From contig CANPZJ010000004.1 of assembly GCA_947588795.1 (NCBI GenBank), positions 1 through 22,314 of the forward strand: a stretch of 22,314 nt of DNA, written 5' to 3'. This DNA is from an uncultured Bacilli bacterium (GTDB lineage Bacteria > Bacillota_I > Bacilli_A > RF39 > UBA660). This document shows, piece after piece, positions 6,197-13,642 of the stretch. Within the stretch, counting starts at the first letter, position 1. Each line of letters begins with the position of its first letter. The notes under the pieces were generated by a model. That model saw only the letters and a list, made by a program, of their open reading frames with translations. It had not been told where the DNA came from and made no database searches. A program made the translations under genes and the position numbers.

Positions 6197-7918
6197 ATGA
6201 AAAAGTTTAAAGAATTTAAAACCATTTTAAACATGGCTAAAAAATATAAACTTAAAATACTATTATGTTTTTTAGGTATTTTTATTAGTAGTTTTTCTTA
6301 TATATTAGTTGGTTATTTAAATGGTCGAGCAATTGAAGAAATTACAAAGCTCAATTTAAATAATGCAATACTATTTTTAATTATCTATTTATTTTCCGAA
6401 ATATTTGGTAGTTTACTAGAAAGATTTTCTTTTGCTAAGTTATCTAAAATTGAAGTCAAAATGGCTCGTGAATGTTCATATCTAACTTATCAAAAAGTTT
6501 TATCACTTCCTGCTTATGCTTTTGAAGAAAAAACTAGTGGAGAATTTATTAACAGAGTTACTAATGATACAACTACTATAGTAAATTCTTTTGATGAAAT
6601 ATTTGGAATTATTACAAGACTTGTTGCATCAATTATCATTTATATCTATATCCTATATAATTCCTATATTATTGCCATTGAAATAATTGTTTTTATTATT
6701 ATCTTTGCATTAGTTGTTAAATTCTTTCACCCACAATTAGAAAAAGTTCATAAGAAGAGAAAAAAGATTAATGATGAAACAGTATCTCAAGTTACTGAAT
6801 CTATAAGAGGAGTAAGGGAAATTAAAACTTTAGGTATTAAAAATTCTTTATTTTATAATTTAAGAGAATTAATAAAGAAATCATTGGAAGCATCAAATAA
6901 CGAAATAGATTTATATTTTATTTATGATGTTATATCTAATGTATTAAAATCTTTTTTAGAGGTAGGTTCATTTATAACTGGAGCAATTCTCCTATACAAA
7001 GGACAAATTAGTTTAACTTTCTTTATTGCAATTACTTACTATATTTATCGTTATACTTGGATTATTGAAAATATTACTTCATTTACTAAAACATATAATG
7101 AAGTATTAGTATCAGTAACAAGAATTAATGAAATATTGGAAAACAAATTATTTCCGGATGTTAAATTTGGTAAGAAACATTTAAAAAATTGTGAAGGTAT
7201 TATTAACTTTAATAATGTTACATTTAGTTATCCTAATGAAGGAGATGTTTTAAAGAACTTTAATGTAACTTTTAATCCTCAACAAAAAATTGGTATTGTG
7301 GGTAAAAGTGGCCAAGGTAAAACTACTATATTCAATTTACTTACTAGAGTATTTGATACAAAAGTAGGTAGTATTACGATTGATGGAATGAATATTCAAG
7401 ATTTAACAGAAGAAGATTTAAGAAAGAATGTTGCTATTATTAGACAAGAGCCATTTTTATTTAACAAAACTATAAAAGAAAATTTCTTATTATTAAATGA
7501 TAAAATGCGACTTAAAGAAATAAGAGAATATTGCAAAATGGCTTATATAGATGATTACATAATGTCTCTTCCCAAAAAATATGATACTATTTTAGGAGAA
7601 GGTGGAGTTAATCTATCTGGTGGCCAAAAACAAAGATTATCTATTGCCAGAGCCCTTGCTAAACAAAGTAAAATAATACTATTTGATGAAGCCACTAGTG
7701 CCTTAGATAATGAATCACAAACTTATATTAAAAAAGTAATAGATGATCTAGTTAAAGATCATACTGTTATAATTATAGCGCATAGACTATCAACCATTAT
7801 TGATGCAGACATTATTTATGTTATTGATAATGGTGAAGTTAAAGATATTGGTACCCATAAAGAATTAATTAAAAAATCAGCTACTTATAAAAAACTTTAT
7901 AATAGTGAATTAAAATAA
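6197..7918 (+). CDS. ABC exporter, fused permease and ATPase
   Basis: The 573-residue half-transporter has an N-terminal type-1 exporter membrane domain of about six helices (residues about 18-310). A nucleotide-binding domain follows, with Walker A GKSGQGKTT (about 368-376) and Q-loop IIRQEPFLF. The signature is LSGGQKQR (about 473-480), Walker B is IILFDEATSALD (about 491-502), and the switch His is in IIAHRLST. All catalytic residues are present, so an active homodimer or heterodimer is expected. Length and order are normal for the MsbA/LmrA/MdlB group. Substrate cannot be told from sequence: lipids, drugs or peptides are all possible, and there is no peptidase C39 domain. AGGAAG precedes the ATG, and the gene follows the YdcF gene by 20 bases. 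Confidence 0.95.
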   Translation: MKKFKEFKTILNMAKKYKLKILLCFLGIFISSFSYILVGYLNGRAIEEITKLNLNNAILFLIIYLFSEIFGSLLERFSFAKLSKIEVKMARECSYLTYQKVLSLPAYAFEEKTSGEFINRVTNDTTTIVNSFDEIFGIITRLVASIIIYIYILYNSYIIAIEIIVFIIIFALVVKFFHPQLEKVHKKRKKINDETVSQVTESIRGVREIKTLGIKNSLFYNLRELIKKSLEASNNEIDLYFIYDVISNVLKSFLEVGSFITGAILLYKGQISLTFFIAITYYIYRYTWIIENITSFTKTYNEVLVSVTRINEILENKLFPDVKFGKKHLKNCEGIINFNNVTFSYPNEGDVLKNFNVTFNPQQKIGIVGKSGQGKTTIFNLLTRVFDTKVGSITIDGMNIQDLTEEDLRKNVAIIRQEPFLFNKTIKENFLLLNDKMRLKEIREYCKMAYIDDYIMSLPKKYDTILGEGGVNLSGGQKQRLSIARALAKQSKIILFDEATSALDNESQTYIKKVIDDLVKDHTVIIIAHRLSTIIDADIIYVIDNGEVKDIGTHKELIKKSATYKKLYNSELK

Positions 7919-7943
7919 GAAGCTTGAAAAACTTCTTATTTTA
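7911..7943. terminator. bidirectional terminator overlapping both convergent stop codons
   Basis: Arms 7911-7922 (TAAAATAAGAAG) and 7932-7943 pair perfectly over 12 bp around a nine-base loop. T-rich sequence lies on the outer side in both directions. The stem contains the TAA of the ABC exporter (7916-7918) and the stop of the minus-strand kinase gene (7936-7938), so it serves both operons. Confidence 0.8.
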
Positions 7944-8841
7944 ATTTAGTAATATTTTTACGATAAATACTTAGTAAATCATTTTTTCGATATGTTATAG
8001 ATTTTCTTAACCAATATTTAACATTAAAAGGTACAGCAAAATTATTTTGTTCCGTTTGAATATCTTTTTCAACTGCCAAAATTGCTTCTTCAACATCCAT
8101 TTTTTCGATTCCTTCCATTATAATAGATACTTCTTTGGGAAACATTTCACAAAGTTTACTAAATTCATTCATAAATCCTAAACTATCATCATCAGTTAAT
8201 TTTAAGGCATAATTTATATTATCAGTTATATTATATATATGACTATCATCTCTAATATTACTTACTAAAGAATCAATATTAGCATTCATCTTTGCCATAG
8301 TCGAACAATCATATATTGGGGCAATTTTTATATTACCTTTTAAATCTTTAATTATACTTATATTAGTTAGGTTACGATCTGATTCCATAATGGTTAAATC
8401 AAAGCAATAAATAGTTAATAATTGAAACAATATTTGAGATAAATCAACATTAGTATCTTGTAGCGCACAAGCATTTAATAAATTTTCTACACTATTACCT
8501 TTAAATTCTAATTTAATATTATTTTGCTTGGCTATTTCTTTAGCATGAGTAATATATTCATCACCAGTAACAATTATTTCACCTTTTTTAAAAAAAGAAG
8601 GTGTTACTACACCAAGCTTTCCTTTATATATGGCAAGACGATATTCGGCTGTAGGAAAACCACATTGTTTGGCTAGTTTTTCTGAAATTAACTCAGCTAA
8701 AATTTCATAATTTGTTGCTCCCGTTTTAAATAAAAATCTTTTGCCATCTTTCATTAACCATATTTTCTCTTTACGACCAGTTGTATAATGATTAAGTGGT
8801 AAGTAATTATCTAATACTATTCTTCCTAATTCATCTTTCAT
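7936..8841 (-). CDS. HipA/CtkA-like protein kinase
   Basis: I take the ATG at 8841 as start, because AGAGGAA and a TATAAT box lie just upstream; the frame is open to 9009 but has no ribosome binding site there. The 301-residue protein has kinase-like landmarks of the HipA superfamily. These are FLFKTG with a candidate ATP-binding Lys39, EILAELISEKLA with Glu46 and Glu50, catalytic-loop-like ESDRNLTN (Asp155, Asn160), and YDCST with a metal-binding Asp178 in place of DFG. It lacks the N-terminal HipA domain that contacts a HipB antitoxin, and no HipB-like gene adjoins it, so CtkA-like free-standing kinase is the better label. It converges on the ABC exporter with a shared terminator. Its target is unknown. 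Confidence 0.75.
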   Translation of the reverse strand: MKDELGRIVLDNYLPLNHYTTGRKEKIWLMKDGKRFLFKTGATNYEILAELISEKLAKQCGFPTAEYRLAIYKGKLGVVTPSFFKKGEIIVTGDEYITHAKEIAKQNNIKLEFKGNSVENLLNACALQDTNVDLSQILFQLLTIYCFDLTIMESDRNLTNISIIKDLKGNIKIAPIYDCSTMAKMNANIDSLVSNIRDDSHIYNITDNINYALKLTDDDSLGFMNEFSKLCEMFPKEVSIIMEGIEKMDVEEAILAVEKDIQTEQNNFAVPFNVKYWLRKSITYRKNDLLSIYRKNITKLK

Positions 8842-8859
8842 AACTATTCCTCTGTTAAC

Positions 8860-8865
8860 ATTATA
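8860..8865 (-). promoter_or_regulatory. -10 box of the HipA-like kinase gene
   Basis: On the minus strand, TATAAT lies 18 bases before the start codon at 8841, with AGAGGAA between them. The -35 candidate 17 bases further upstream (TTAAAG) is poor. Its position supports the shorter start. Confidence 0.4.
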
Positions 8866-8970
8866 CCATGTTATTCTAATTTCTTTAAATTCTTTATATT
8901 CATTTTCCTTCATTTCAACTGCACGATATTTTCTTGCAGTTGACTTTTTTTCTTTTTTTAATTTGAAAGT

Positions 8971-8985
8971 GTCACAATTTGTGAC
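8971..8985. promoter_or_regulatory. operator-like palindrome GTCACAA-T-TTGTGAC
   Basis: Seven-base arms pair perfectly around one base, about 130 bases upstream of the kinase start and about 120 bases upstream of the divergent gene at 9107. The half-site GTCACAA resembles those of dimeric helix-turn-helix regulators such as the Crp/Fnr group. If the longer kinase frame were used it would lie inside the coding sequence. No regulator is encoded nearby. Confidence 0.35.
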
Positions 8986-9106
8986 GGTTTCATTTCCTTC
9001 TTTAATCATTCCAGATTTTAAAATTATGCCAATAATATCTCGGAATATGACTTTCAGTTAATCTCATAACCATCAACACTTGCATTATTTATTAATTAAT
9101 AAAAAA

Positions 9107-10108
9107 ATGTTAAAATATATTTATATATTGGTGGTGATTACTATAACGATTATAGAAATTAATAATCTATTAAAAAATTACACTATTACAAATGGTGCTG
9201 TTTATCAAAAAGAAAACAATCAAGAAGTTCAAGATGAAGAAATTATTTTAAAGGTAAAAACAGCTCGCTTAATTTATAACGAAGCTCGTACTAGTTATCA
9301 AGAGACAATAAAACAATTTGGTAAAACTTCAAAAGATTTAGAATGGTTTATAAAACAAACAATGGAAAAATTTTCTCTTAATGGCGAAATAAATGCTTTT
9401 GGTATCAATAAACTTATTAATGGCCTTTTAGCATCAAATGGCCATTATGAAGAGACAATGAGTGGTAGTGATCTTAAAATTAGCAAATTTGCAATTTTTA
9501 TTGAGCCAAAAAAAGATTATGGAATAGCTTATTTAAAACTAAAATTCAGAGAAAAAAACTTAGATATTAGTAATTTTAAATTAACCCAAGATTTATCTAA
9601 ATTACAACACGATGGTTATTCTAATGTTATTATTAATTTTAATTTAACTCCATACAAAAAGAAAACTGTTGATATTCACGATTTACAGGGAGATAAAAAA
9701 AGAGAATATGCTACTAAAGAATTAGAAAAAGCCAAGCAAAAGAATAATGCTGAAATGATAAAATATTGGGAAAGTACTATTAAACATTTGGATAACATTA
9801 AAACTGTAAGTCATCCAATGAGTGATATTTTAAATGAATTGGAAGTTCAAAAAAAAGCAGCCCAATCTCTAGGTGATGATGTAGGAGTAAACTATTATGA
9901 AAGCAATATTAAAAATATTATAAGTGAGCATCCTTTAGAAGTATCACCAGAAGAATGGGATAATTATACTTTAGAACAAAAAGAACAATTTATTATTATA
10001 AAAATGAAAGAAGCTAAAATACTTGGTGATAAAGATTCCTTTAATTATTGGTATGATAATTTAGAAATGCTTAAAAATCGAAATGAAGAAGAAACTTTGA
10101 AAAGATAA
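9107..10108 (+). CDS. membrane-anchored protein with three helical repeats, unknown function
   Basis: The first in-frame ATG (9107) opens directly into a hydrophobic helix (KYIYILVVITITIIEI, about residues 3-18), so this is an N-terminal anchor or uncleaved signal. A TTG at 9080 in frame is an alternative start; neither has a clear ribosome binding site. The 333-residue product is charged outside the anchor. Its C-terminal third contains three copies of a helical unit spaced about 45 residues apart, at about residues 200, 241 and 291. The pattern is roughly KEAKxLGDxxxxNYWxxNIxxL (seen as KEAKILGDKDSFNYWYDNLE). I do not recognise the family. The last codons form half of a terminator stem. Confidence 0.75.
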   Translation: MLKYIYILVVITITIIEINNLLKNYTITNGAVYQKENNQEVQDEEIILKVKTARLIYNEARTSYQETIKQFGKTSKDLEWFIKQTMEKFSLNGEINAFGINKLINGLLASNGHYEETMSGSDLKISKFAIFIEPKKDYGIAYLKLKFREKNLDISNFKLTQDLSKLQHDGYSNVIINFNLTPYKKKTVDIHDLQGDKKREYATKELEKAKQKNNAEMIKYWESTIKHLDNIKTVSHPMSDILNELEVQKKAAQSLGDDVGVNYYESNIKNIISEHPLEVSPEEWDNYTLEQKEQFIIIKMKEAKILGDKDSFNYWYDNLEMLKNRNEEETLKR

Positions 10109-10121
10109 ATCAAAGTTTTTT
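10092..10121 (+). terminator. Rho-independent terminator of the repeat-protein gene
   Basis: AAACTTTGA (10092-10100) pairs with TCAAAGTTT (10110-10118) around a nine-base loop, ending in a run of seven T. The stem straddles the stop codon. Confidence 0.75.
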
Positions 10122-10130
10122 ATTGCATAG

Positions 10131-10153
10131 AAAAAAGCAAATTGCTTTGCTTT
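10131..10153 (-). terminator. Rho-independent terminator of the DUF308-MscS-PepSY-DUF362 operon
   Basis: On the minus strand, AAAGCAAA pairs with TTTGCTTT over 8 bp with a GCAA tetraloop (GNRA type), followed by T's. It overlaps the stop codon of the DUF362 gene and faces the opposing terminator at 10092-10121. Confidence 0.8.
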
Positions 10154-11030
10154 AATCAACATTTATTAATTCGTAATCAGTTGTACCAATACCTAATTCT
10201 TCAGCAGCTTCAATTGTATGATGGCCTTTTCTAGAGTTAATTCTCTCAAGTAAATGATCTTTACCTGGATCATTAGAATTTTTAACTAAATCAAGACAAG
10301 CTTCATCAATTGCTACTGGATCGGTTGAAGCTAAAATACCTATATCTTTCATACAAGGATCTTCTGCTACATTACAGCAATCACAATCAACTGACATATT
10401 GCACATAACATTTATATAAGCAATATTATTACCAAAATGTTTAACTACAGATGAAGCAGCATCGGCCATTGATTCTAAAAATTTTTCTTGATCGGCATGG
10501 AACATATCTTCATATGAAGCATTTTCTGTCCCAGTACAATGAATATATCTTTTACCTTTAGATGAGGCAACTCCAATAGAAAGTTGTTTTAATGCTCCAC
10601 CGTATCCTCCCATTGGATGACCTTTAAAATGAGATAATACTAACATTGAATCATAATTGAATAAATTTTTACCAACATAATTTTTCTTAATTACTTTACC
10701 ATTTGGTATTTCTAATATAGCATCTTCTTCACTATCCATAATATCAACATTAAAATATTTACTCCAACCATGATTCTCCATTAATTTAACATGTTTTTCA
10801 GTAGTATCTCTTTCACCATCATAAGCAGTATTACACTCTACTACTGTACCATTAACATATTCAACCATTGGTTTCATAAATTCAGGTCTTAAATAATTTT
10901 GATTGCCTTCTTCACCTGAGTGAACTTTAACTGCTACTTTACCAGGTAAATCCCTTTCTAATTTTTTAAATAATTTAACTACAGCTTCTGGTGTTAATTC
11001 TTTTGTAAAATAAACTTTTGCCTTTTCCAT
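10152..11030 (-). CDS. DUF362 domain protein, probable iron-sulfur protein
   Basis: The 292-residue protein has the DUF362 hallmarks KVAVKVHSGEEGN (about residues 31-43), LVLSHFKGHPMGGYGGALKQ (about 130-149), and LASTDPVAIDEACLDLV near residue 240. Many DUF362 proteins carry a C-terminal ferredoxin domain with two [4Fe-4S] motifs, which is missing here. A compact cysteine patch (Cys216, Cys218, Cys219, Cys226) is the only obvious metal site. The family is uncharacterised biochemically but is widespread in anaerobes. AGGAAA precedes the ATG, 14 bases after the PepSY gene stop. It is the last gene of the operon. Confidence 0.88.
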   Translation of the reverse strand: MEKAKVYFTKELTPEAVVKLFKKLERDLPGKVAVKVHSGEEGNQNYLRPEFMKPMVEYVNGTVVECNTAYDGERDTTEKHVKLMENHGWSKYFNVDIMDSEEDAILEIPNGKVIKKNYVGKNLFNYDSMLVLSHFKGHPMGGYGGALKQLSIGVASSKGKRYIHCTGTENASYEDMFHADQEKFLESMADAASSVVKHFGNNIAYINVMCNMSVDCDCCNVAEDPCMKDIGILASTDPVAIDEACLDLVKNSNDPGKDHLLERINSRKGHHTIEAAEELGIGTTDYELINVD

Positions 11031-11044
11031 TTTCTTTTTCCTTT

Positions 11045-11509
11045 CTAATCTAACTCTTTAAATGAATGTATTATTTTACCAGATTCAGCATTTATATAAT
11101 ACTCATATTCTAAATTTTTATAATTAAATGTTACTTCATAAACAGTTTGATTAAATTCCCTATCAAGTTCACATTCTAAATCATAAACATCATTTTTAGT
11201 TAGTTTTAAATCTTTTAATGCAATACTAATTGCATTATCTTTACTTATATAATTTTTGTTATCATTTGTAGTTTGATTATCAATAATATCATCTGTAACT
11301 TTAATACCATCATCATTATCATCAACATCAACTTTATAATTAGAATCATTTGTATTTACAACATTATTATTTTTCTTAAGTAAAACTATACCTAAAATAA
11401 CTGCTAGTAAAATAATTATTATTACGAGTAATACTAAAACTGTCTTTTCCGTTTTTTCACTCATTTGTTCTTCTTTTTTACTAACTTTTTTAACTGCTTT
11501 TTTTGCCAT
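11045..11509 (-). CDS. membrane-anchored PepSY domain protein
   Basis: The 154-residue protein has a Lys-rich cytoplasmic N-terminus, one membrane helix at about residues 24-45 (VLLVIIIILLAVILGIVLL), and an Asn/Asp-rich linker. The C-terminal PepSY-like domain (about 88-154) contains ISKDNAISIALKDL, a Tyr-Glu-Val strand and YYINAESGKIIHSF. PepSY domains are extracytoplasmic and are thought to inhibit or bind proteases. It stops at TAG. Its ATG lies 2 bases after the MscS stop, so the two are translationally coupled. Confidence 0.85.
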   Translation of the reverse strand: MAKKAVKKVSKKEEQMSEKTEKTVLVLLVIIIILLAVILGIVLLKKNNNVVNTNDSNYKVDVDDNDDGIKVTDDIIDNQTTNDNKNYISKDNAISIALKDLKLTKNDVYDLECELDREFNQTVYEVTFNYKNLEYEYYINAESGKIIHSFKELD

Positions 11510-11511
11510 TT

Positions 11512-12318
11512 TTAATTTTTCCTTTCTATTTCTAAATAATCACCCGGTGTGTTAATTCCTTCTTTATCAAATTCAGCTTTTAAATATTTCATAAAAGCAC
11601 GATTCACACTAAAATGATTATCTGGCTTACATTCAATTAATACTTTATACATATAACTATTACTTGTTAATTTTTCAATTCCCAGTAATTCCATATCTTT
11701 TTCTACTTCCGGAAGTAGTTGTAATTTTTCATTAACTTTATCAAGTATTTTTTCTAACTTTTCTAAAGATAAATTTTTACTTACCGGAAATTCTACATAA
11801 AGATTTGTATTATACATACTATGATTAATAACACTTGTTATTAGGCTATTATTAATTATCATTACTTCCCCACTATAAGCTTTAACTTTTGTAGTTTGAA
11901 GTCCTAAATCAATAACTTCACCACGAAAACCATTAATAGTAATTATATCACCTTGCATATAATGGTTATCAAATATAATTAGAATACCTGATAATAAATT
12001 TTTAATTGTATCTTGAAAAGCTAAACCAATAATTGCACCAGCAATACCTAATGAAGCAATAATAGTAGTAGTTTTAATACCATATACATTTAAAATAGCT
12101 AATACTAATATTATAGCAATAATATATTTTAGAATACTTTTTAATAAATTAATTACTGTTTTTTCTCTCTTTAATTGTAATGCTGATTTTCTCTTATCAA
12201 ATTTATTTATTTTCAAAGCTGTTATAATTATCTTATTTAAAATAGCATAAATAATAAAAGCTACTAATATATAGATAATTGGTAAATAAACTTGCGGTAT
12301 TAATATTTTTTTAATCAT
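11512..12318 (-). CDS. MscS-family mechanosensitive channel
   Basis: The 268-residue protein has two N-terminal helices (about 10-36 and 60-80). The characteristic pore helix follows, GIAGAIIGLAFQDTIKNLLSG (about 91-111, rich in Gly and Ala), then IIFDNHYMQGDII and the beta domain (FRGEVIDLGLQTTKVKAYSGE). A C-terminal alpha/beta vestibule domain ends the protein. It is close to E. coli MscS in length and order. It releases small solutes during osmotic downshock. Its ATG overlaps the stop of the DUF308 gene by one base (TAATG), showing translational coupling. Confidence 0.93.
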   Translation of the reverse strand: MIKKILIPQVYLPIIYILVAFIIYAILNKIIITALKINKFDKRKSALQLKREKTVINLLKSILKYIIAIILVLAILNVYGIKTTTIIASLGIAGAIIGLAFQDTIKNLLSGILIIFDNHYMQGDIITINGFRGEVIDLGLQTTKVKAYSGEVMIINNSLITSVINHSMYNTNLYVEFPVSKNLSLEKLEKILDKVNEKLQLLPEVEKDMELLGIEKLTSNSYMYKVLIECKPDNHFSVNRAFMKYLKAEFDKEGINTPGDYLEIERKN

Positions 12319-12947
12319 TATTCACCTTTTTTAGATTTTTTACTTTTCTTATCTTTTTTACTAACTTTTTTAGGTTCTTCTACTATTTCTTCTTCACTAA
12401 TTATTTCTTTTACTACTTCTGCTTCTTTAACTGGATTACTATTTCCTTTATCTTGATATACAAAATAACTAATAAAATCAACTACTCCATAAATTATCAT
12501 AAATAAACCAATTATAGATAAAGTTATATTTGATTCAACAATTGTATAAACTCCACCAGCTAAGAAAATGAAACCAACTACTATTAAAGCATAAAATTTA
12601 GATGATCTATCTGTAGTAAAGAATGTTTGATAAACTTTACTGATACCAATCAATATTAGATATACTCCAAAGAATATTCTAATTAAAAATTCAATAGCAG
12701 AAGCAAGTACGATAAATAATAAACCTAAAATAAAAGCTGTTATACCAAAGGCAAGTTCATTATTATTAACTACACCCATTCTTTTATCTTGAATATAATA
12801 ATTAGCACAACGATAAACACCAACGATAATTAAAAGTCCTCCTAAAATATAAGAAATAAATTTGACCATTGAATCTGGATCAGTAAACAATATTACACCA
12901 ATTACTAAAAATACAATTGGGGTAAGTAAAGAATTATTTTTTTTCAT
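12318..12947 (-). CDS. DUF308 (HdeD-like) multi-pass membrane protein
   Basis: The start is the ATG at 12947 with AGGTGA five bases before it; the ATG at 12956 lies within that site. The 209-residue protein has about six membrane helices in three similar pairs, each with Gly-rich turns (for example GGLLIIVGVYR and FGVYLILIGISK), typical of DUF308. A cytoplasmic tail rich in Glu, then Lys-Ser repeats (KKSKKSKK), ends it. Family members such as HdeD are linked to acid resistance; the role here is unknown. It is the first gene of a four-gene operon. Confidence 0.85.
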   Translation of the reverse strand: MKKNNSLLTPIVFLVIGVILFTDPDSMVKFISYILGGLLIIVGVYRCANYYIQDKRMGVVNNNELAFGITAFILGLLFIVLASAIEFLIRIFFGVYLILIGISKVYQTFFTTDRSSKFYALIVVGFIFLAGGVYTIVESNITLSIIGLFMIIYGVVDFISYFVYQDKGNSNPVKEAEVVKEIISEEEIVEEPKKVSKKDKKSKKSKKGE

Positions 12948-12964
12948 ATATATCACCTAAATTA

Positions 12965-12993
12965 ATTATACAATTAAATTTTTGAATAATCAA
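12965..12993 (-). promoter_or_regulatory. promoter of the DUF308-MscS-PepSY-DUF362 operon
   Basis: On the minus strand, TTGATT (plus 12988-12993) and TATAAT (plus 12965-12970) are separated by 17 bases, 18 bases upstream of the start codon. The sequence around the -10 box (TTAATTGTATAATT) recurs at the next promoter, 13482-13510. Confidence 0.75.
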
Positions 12994-13004
12994 TTTTTAT
13001 ACAT

Positions 13005-13034
13005 TAAAAAAACTAGATTTCTCTAGTCTTTTTT
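13005..13034 (-). terminator. Rho-independent terminator of the small membrane protein gene
   Basis: On the minus strand, ACTAGA (plus 13022-13027) pairs with TCTAGT (plus 13012-13017) around a GAAA tetraloop. An A tract precedes it and seven T's follow. It overlaps the gene's TAG stop. Confidence 0.8.
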
Positions 13035-13457
13035 GCTAGTTTTAAGTCTTTTGTTAATATCTGTAGTATTTTTCCAAATCATAATATTTATAAGACTAAA
13101 TTCAAACATAAGTCTTAAAATTAGATTTCCAAGGATTAATACTAATAAGAAACTAACAAAGTTTACAGCTATTAATGAGAATGATGCTAAAGTAATGAAT
13201 ATTGCTAAAACAATGTAAATTACTTTTAGCATATCTTCAACTAACATTTTGTGAAAATTGAAGAAATCTTTTAACCATGTTAAGAACTTATTTGGCATAT
13301 CTTTATCTGGTTTAAAGAATAGAAAATAAACTATAATACCACCAATAACTGCGATAACTAAAGAAATGATTACCCAAATTCCCATACCAGCAGCAGTATT
13401 AGCAGCTTGATTCATAGTATTTAAACCAGAAGAATAACTTTGGTCATAAGTATACAT
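13023..13457 (-). CDS. small multi-pass membrane protein, unknown function
   Basis: I set the start at the ATG at 13457, which has AAGGAG upstream; the ATG at 13490 would place the promoter inside the gene. The 144-residue protein begins with a polar, Tyr/Ser/Asn-rich stretch. It has three hydrophobic segments: about residues 27-48 (IWVIISLVIAVIGGIIVYFLFF), about 78-95 and about 100-122. A basic tail ends it. No family is recognised. It lies just upstream of the DUF308 operon in the same direction but has its own promoter and terminator. Confidence 0.8.
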   Translation of the reverse strand: MYTYDQSYSSGLNTMNQAANTAAGMGIWVIISLVIAVIGGIIVYFLFFKPDKDMPNKFLTWLKDFFNFHKMLVEDMLKVIYIVLAIFITLASFSLIAVNFVSFLLVLILGNLILRLMFEFSLINIMIWKNTTDINKRLKTSKKD

Positions 13458-13481
13458 CCTAAAACTCCTTTCACTACTAAA

Positions 13482-13510
13482 ATTATACAATTAATTTTTT
13501 TATTTATCAA
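13482..13510 (-). promoter_or_regulatory. promoter of the small membrane protein gene
   Basis: On the minus strand, TTGATA (plus 13505-13510) and TATAAT (plus 13482-13487) are separated by exactly 17 bases, with the start codon 24 bases downstream. Confidence 0.75.
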
Positions 13511-13642
13511 TTTTTTCTTGCAAAAAATAATAATTTTTGTCTATTTTTGTATTTATTTAGTTAATTATATCAAATTTATTATGAAAATTAAATGATAGTA
13601 ATTTATAATTATCTATGTTAAAATTTATCTTGGAGTGGTAAT

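Noticed and set aside
8842..9009. Extended N-terminus of the HipA-like kinase from the ATG at 9009
   Set aside because: There is no ribosome binding site at 9009, while AGAGGAA and TATAAT precede the ATG at 8841. The extension is Lys/Glu-rich and not recognisable.
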